Assembly (NCBI GenBank): GCA_947651395.1
Contig: CANSYW010000001.1
Location: forward strand, 1-64,000
DNA: 64,000 nt
Direction: 5' to 3'
DNA from: an uncultured Pseudoflavonifractor sp.
Lineage (GTDB): Bacteria > Bacillota > Clostridia > Oscillospirales > Oscillospiraceae
Below are positions 61,234 through 64,000 of the stretch, in pieces (position 1 is the first letter of the stretch; every line of letters starts with the position of its first letter). Made by a program: the position numbers and the translations under genes. The notes under the pieces were generated by a model. The model saw nothing but the letters and a program-made list of their open reading frames with translations, was not told the DNA's origin and searched no databases.

Positions 61234-61592
61234 CAGAAAAACAGCGACTTTACGCCGCCGTAGAGGATAAGCAGGGCAAAGCCCCGACGCAGCCAGTCCA
61301 TGTTCAGCCGCCGAAAAAGCTTTCCGCCTATGAAGCCGCCCACAAGACCGCCGGCCAGATAGGGAAGGGCCACCGTCACATCCAGACCGCCCCGAAAGAA
61401 ATAGATCACAGAGGACAGCAGGCACAGAGGAAGGATGACAGCCACCGAGGTGGCAAAGGCCCGACGCTGATCCAGGCCGCACCTTCCCGTCAACAGCGGC
61501 ACCAGGACCATCCCGCCGCCGCCACCGAAGAATCCGTTGACCAATCCTGCCGCACCCCCGGCCAGGGCAGAGCGCACCACTGTTTTTTCCAT
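61233..61592 (-). CDS. half-size TauE/SafE (TSUP) membrane protein, first of a pair
   Basis: A 119-residue protein with one TSUP repeat: ALAGGAAGLVNGFFGGGGGMVLVPLL near the N-terminus, then ATSVAVILPLCLLSSVIYF and a GGLVGGFIGGKLF motif, about four helices in all. The ATG at 61592 follows GGGAGGGG. That RBS is inside the 3' arm of a 15-bp hairpin (61594-61637), so initiation may be controlled. Confidence 0.87.
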   Translation of the reverse strand: MEKTVVRSALAGGAAGLVNGFFGGGGGMVLVPLLTGRCGLDQRRAFATSVAVILPLCLLSSVIYFFRGGLDVTVALPYLAGGLVGGFIGGKLFRRLNMDWLRRGFALLILYGGVKSLFF

Positions 61593-61593
61593 A

Positions 61594-61637
61594 AAAATAT
61601 CCCCTCCCGGTCTATTTTGGCAGGGAGGGGATATTTT
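61594..61637 (-). terminator. hairpin that ends tcdA and covers the RBS of the TSUP pair
   Basis: A perfect 15-bp stem AAAATATCCCCTCCC/GGGAGGGGATATTTT with a 14-nt loop. On the minus strand the 3' arm contains the GGGAGGGG RBS of the next gene and ends in TATTTTT just before its ATG. It could act as a terminator, as a translational block, or both. Confidence 0.7.
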
Positions 61638-62346
61638 ATTCCTTAACCAGTGCCAGCACCACATCTCCCGCCAGCATAAGCCCCGCGCAGGAGGGCACCC
61701 AGGCCACGCTTCCGGGAACGCTCCTGCGGCCGGGAGGTGGAGATTCCCGCTGCTCCGGCGTCCTGGGCTCCTCCGGAGACCACAGAACCCGATGATGGTG
61801 GATCCCCCGATCCCGCAGCTCCTTGCGGATCACCCGGGCCAGCGGACAGCCCATGGTTTTGGAGATATCGGTAATACGAAACTGTGTGGGATCCAGCTTA
61901 TTCCCGGTACCCAGCGCGGAAACAATGGGCACGCCCCGCTCCAGCGCGGTCTGGATCAGATCCAGCTTACAGGAGACCAGGTCGATGGCGTCCACAATAT
62001 AGTCATAGTCTCCCGCAAAAAAGGTCTCCCGATCCTCCGGCGTATAACGATAGACAAGGGAAGTAGCCTTACAACCCGGAGCCACCTGGGCCACCCGCTC
62101 CGCCATCGTCTGTGCCTTGGGCTTGCCCACCGTGTCCACTGTGGCCTCCAGCTGGCGGTTCAGATTGGATGTGCTTACCTCGCCACAGTCGGCCAGGGTA
62201 AGCCGGCCCACACCGGAGCGAGCCAAGGCCTCGGCGCACCAGCTGCCCACGCCGCCAAGCCCCAACACCGCCACATGACTGCGGGAGAGCTTCTCCATCG
62301 CCGGACGGCCCAGCAGCATTTCTGTACGGAGAAAGGCGTCCTCCAT
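61636..62346 (-). CDS. tcdA: tRNA threonylcarbamoyladenosine dehydratase-like (TcdA, ThiF/E1 family)
   Basis: An E1-like adenylating enzyme of 236 residues. It starts with LRTEMLLGRPAMEKLSRSHV, then has the nucleotide-binding VAVLGLGGVGSWCAEALARSG, the R-finger region STSNLNRQL and YDYIVDAIDLVSCK. The cysteine-bearing GCPLARVIRKELR and the C-terminal LAGDVVLAL helix complete the TcdA pattern. TcdA cyclises t6A37 in tRNA. GAGGAGGG precedes the ATG. It appears co-directional with the TSUP pair. Confidence 0.92.
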   Translation of the reverse strand: MEDAFLRTEMLLGRPAMEKLSRSHVAVLGLGGVGSWCAEALARSGVGRLTLADCGEVSTSNLNRQLEATVDTVGKPKAQTMAERVAQVAPGCKATSLVYRYTPEDRETFFAGDYDYIVDAIDLVSCKLDLIQTALERGVPIVSALGTGNKLDPTQFRITDISKTMGCPLARVIRKELRDRGIHHHRVLWSPEEPRTPEQRESPPPGRRSVPGSVAWVPSCAGLMLAGDVVLALVKE

Positions 62347-62405
62347 CTTGATATCCCTCCTCAGGAAAAGAGCCGCCCTGTCAAAAGCGTTGTTTTAAGA
62401 AACCC

Positions 62406-62455
62406 TGTAGGGGCGGCTATCAGCCGCCCGCGGGCGCATACTATGCGCCCCTACA
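62406..62455. repeat. palindromic extragenic repeat with two nested hairpins
   Basis: A 50-bp element bounded by TGTAG and CTACA. Inside are two GC-rich hairpins: GGGCGGCT-ATC-AGCCGCCC and GGGCGCATA-C-TATGCGCCC. The arrangement is a three-way junction or cruciform. The style matches high-copy REP/MITE-like elements of gut Clostridia. It lies between tcdA and the ppiC-type gene. The rest of 62347-62503 holds no gene. Confidence 0.65.
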
Positions 62456-62503
62456 AAGTTTTCTTATCTCAACGCCCCATCGGGCGGCTCCTTTTTGTTC
62501 TGT

Positions 62504-64000
62504 TTAAGCGGCGGGGGACTCCTCGGGCTCCTGGCTCTCAGCGGGGGAGGCAGAGGGGGTGGGAAGGGCATTGCTGACCACACCCACATACTGCATACCG
62601 TCCAGAGGAGCGGCCTCCATGGCATCGGTGAGCTCCGTGAGCCACTCGGACTGATCCGTGCTCTGTTTGGCCTGGATGGCGGTGCCCTTCCAGGCGGGCT
62701 CCTCAGCCTTCTCAAAGTAGATCACATGCCAGCCGTAATAGGCGGCGTCCTCACCGTTGTGGCACACCAGACCGGTATCTCCCGGCTGGCGGGCGGGATC
62801 GAAGATCCAGTCGTTGAACACGCTTACCATGTCGCCCTTGCTGATATAGCTGTAGCGTCCGCCCTTGCCTCTGGAGCCGCCGTCGTCGCTGTGCTCGTCA
62901 GCGAGCGCCCCGAAACTCTCGGCGGTGGCGTCGCCGGCCTTCCACTCCTCAAGCAGCGCCTCGGCCTCGGCCTTGGCGGCGTCCATGGCCTCCTGGGTGG
63001 GGGCGCCCTGAGGATCATTCTCGGGCGCGTCGGCCATGATCAGGATATGACGGACATTCACCGTAGGATCGGTGACCAGATAGCGGTCCAAGAAGAGGAC
63101 CACCTGATACCCGTTGGTGGCCTCAATGGCGGTCACATCACCCGCTTTGCGGGCGGAGTCCATGAGCCAGGAGGCGGAGGCGGCGCCGCCGGAGGAAAGC
63201 CGGCTGCCCAGCACCTGCTTCTGCAGGGAGTATCCCTCCACAGCGTAGGCCTCCTTATAGGCCTCCGAGACATACTCGGGCGCCAGCTCAATGAAGGTCT
63301 TCTCCCGGTCGGCGCGGGAAGCGGCCTCCAGCTTGTCCACCGCCTCGTCGGCCCTCTCCTTGGCCTTGGCCATAGCGGCCGCCTTTTCCTCGTCGGTGGC
63401 CTCCACGGTCTTACCCTCAGCGTCGGTGGAGGAGGGGGCGGAGCCGTCTACGGTGAAGATACGGTAGTCATAGCTGTCCAGCGTATCGGGATGCTCATCG
63501 TAATATGCCTTCAGCGCAGCCTCGTCATAGGTGATGCCCTCCTCATGGTGGTCGGCATACTCGGAGGCAAGCACATCGTTGGTGAGATTGCGCACAAAGA
63601 CCTTCTCCGTGACTCCCTTGCCGTAGGACTGGGCAAAGTAGGAGCTGCGGGTCAGGCCGTTCTGGGCGCACACCAGATCCACCTGGGCAAGCTGGTCGTC
63701 AATGGTCTTCTGCCCCTCGGCAGAGAGGGTAAAGTTCTCCGCCTTGGCCTGGGCACACAGAGCGGCGGTCTGCGTCAGGTACTCCAGGGCACTCTCCCGG
63801 AAGGCGTCGGCATAGGTCTTTCCCTCTTCCTCGTTGTACCACTGCACACCCTCGCTGACGCTGGGATCATAGCCCATGGAGATGCCGTAGGCGGCGAACT
63901 GCTGGTACTGGGAATAGGCCGCATTCCGGGCCGACACATAATAATATTGCAGGTCGGCCACGGTATAATCCACGCCGTTCACATTGGCGGCCACGTCGCC
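62504..64000 (-). CDS. PpiC/SurA-type peptidyl-prolyl isomerase (partial, runs off the window)
   Basis: A parvulin-type foldase. The visible 498 residues begin inside the protein (DVAANVNGVDYTVADLQYYY, a SurA_N-like segment), so the start, signal peptide or lipobox lie beyond the window. The parvulin domain is at about 310-425 of the visible part, with VRHILIMADAPEN and ESFGALADEHSDDGGSRGKGG. A Ser/Pro/Glu-rich tail (SPAESQEPEESPAA) ends it. Members act outside the membrane in folding exported proteins, as PrsA does. Confidence 0.9.
   Translation of the reverse strand, partial: GDVAANVNGVDYTVADLQYYYVSARNAAYSQYQQFAAYGISMGYDPSVSEGVQWYNEEEGKTYADAFRESALEYLTQTAALCAQAKAENFTLSAEGQKTIDDQLAQVDLVCAQNGLTRSSYFAQSYGKGVTEKVFVRNLTNDVLASEYADHHEEGITYDEAALKAYYDEHPDTLDSYDYRIFTVDGSAPSSTDAEGKTVEATDEEKAAAMAKAKERADEAVDKLEAASRADREKTFIELAPEYVSEAYKEAYAVEGYSLQKQVLGSRLSSGGAASASWLMDSARKAGDVTAIEATNGYQVVLFLDRYLVTDPTVNVRHILIMADAPENDPQGAPTQEAMDAAKAEAEALLEEWKAGDATAESFGALADEHSDDGGSRGKGGRYSYISKGDMVSVFNDWIFDPARQPGDTGLVCHNGEDAAYYGWHVIYFEKAEEPAWKGTAIQAKQSTDQSEWLTELTDAMEAAPLDGMQYVGVVSNALPTPSASPAESQEPEESPAA

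Overview
The window reads as a chromosomal core region of a spore-forming, low-branching Bacillota (class Clostridia). GC content looks high, roughly 60 percent by eye. Gene content and style (IspH fused to ribosomal S1, DUF3343 plus an EF2568-type cysteine desulfurase, DUF5685, DUF3794/SipL, SpoIVA, GerW, CdaA/CdaR, PrkC/PrpC) suggest an Oscillospiraceae relative of Flavonifractor, Pseudoflavonifractor or Lawsonibacter; the genus is an inference. I see no rRNA genes, CRISPR array, insertion sequence, prophage or plasmid functions. Coding density is high and most genes overlap or abut.

Layout. 1-7.6 kb: mainly minus-strand single genes, namely acetate kinase, a TVP38/TMEM64 membrane protein, class III fructose-1,6-bisphosphatase, an FAD/Rieske oxidoreductase and a tRNA-Pro. 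TmcAL lies on the plus strand. A small promoter-RBS-27-codon-terminator unit sits at 3.46-3.71 kb. 7.7-14.9 kb: an M23/site-2-protease pair resembling SpoIVFA/SpoIVFB, rplS with an L19-type leader, then rbgA-rnhB-yraN-dipeptidase-thrC-phosphoesterase. 14.9-19.3 kb: tig-clpP-clpX-engB (no lon). 19.3-24.5 kb: M50 protease, scpA-scpB, DUF2953, gerW/ytfJ, dacF, rluB. 24.6-30.1 kb: RpiR regulator, HI0933-type flavoprotein, cmk, plsC, ispH-S1 fusion. 30.1-33.5 kb: carD, ispD-ispF, DUF3343-cysteine desulfurase, each closed by a terminator.

33.6-39.8 kb: a nine-gene operon with its own promoter and terminator: cdaA, cdaR, rseC-like, DUF5685, J-domain protein, yicC, remA, gmk, rpoZ. 39.8-49.8 kb: priA-def-fmt-rsmB-rlmN-prpC-prkC-rsgA. 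49.8-53.3 kb: a sporulation cluster of a small unannotated 56-residue hydrophobic ORF, spoVM, sipL (DUF3794-LysM) and spoIVA. The proteins that anchor the basal spore coat to the forespore membrane are therefore encoded side by side.

53.3-57 kb (minus): a VanR/S-like two-component system and a Crp/Fnr regulator. 57-59.9 kb: leuC-leuD-leuB without leuA. 60-60.9 kb: trxA-ruvX. 60.9-64 kb (minus): two half-size TauE/SafE proteins, a tcdA-like E1 enzyme, a palindromic extragenic repeat, and a PpiC-type foldase cut by the window end.

The most interesting unexplained items are the 56-residue ORF coupled to spoVM with an 18-bp perfect palindrome upstream, the isolated 27-codon transcription unit, the structured 3' trailer of tRNA-Pro, the histone-H1-like tail on trigger factor, and a hairpin that buries the ribosome binding site of the first TauE/SafE half-gene.
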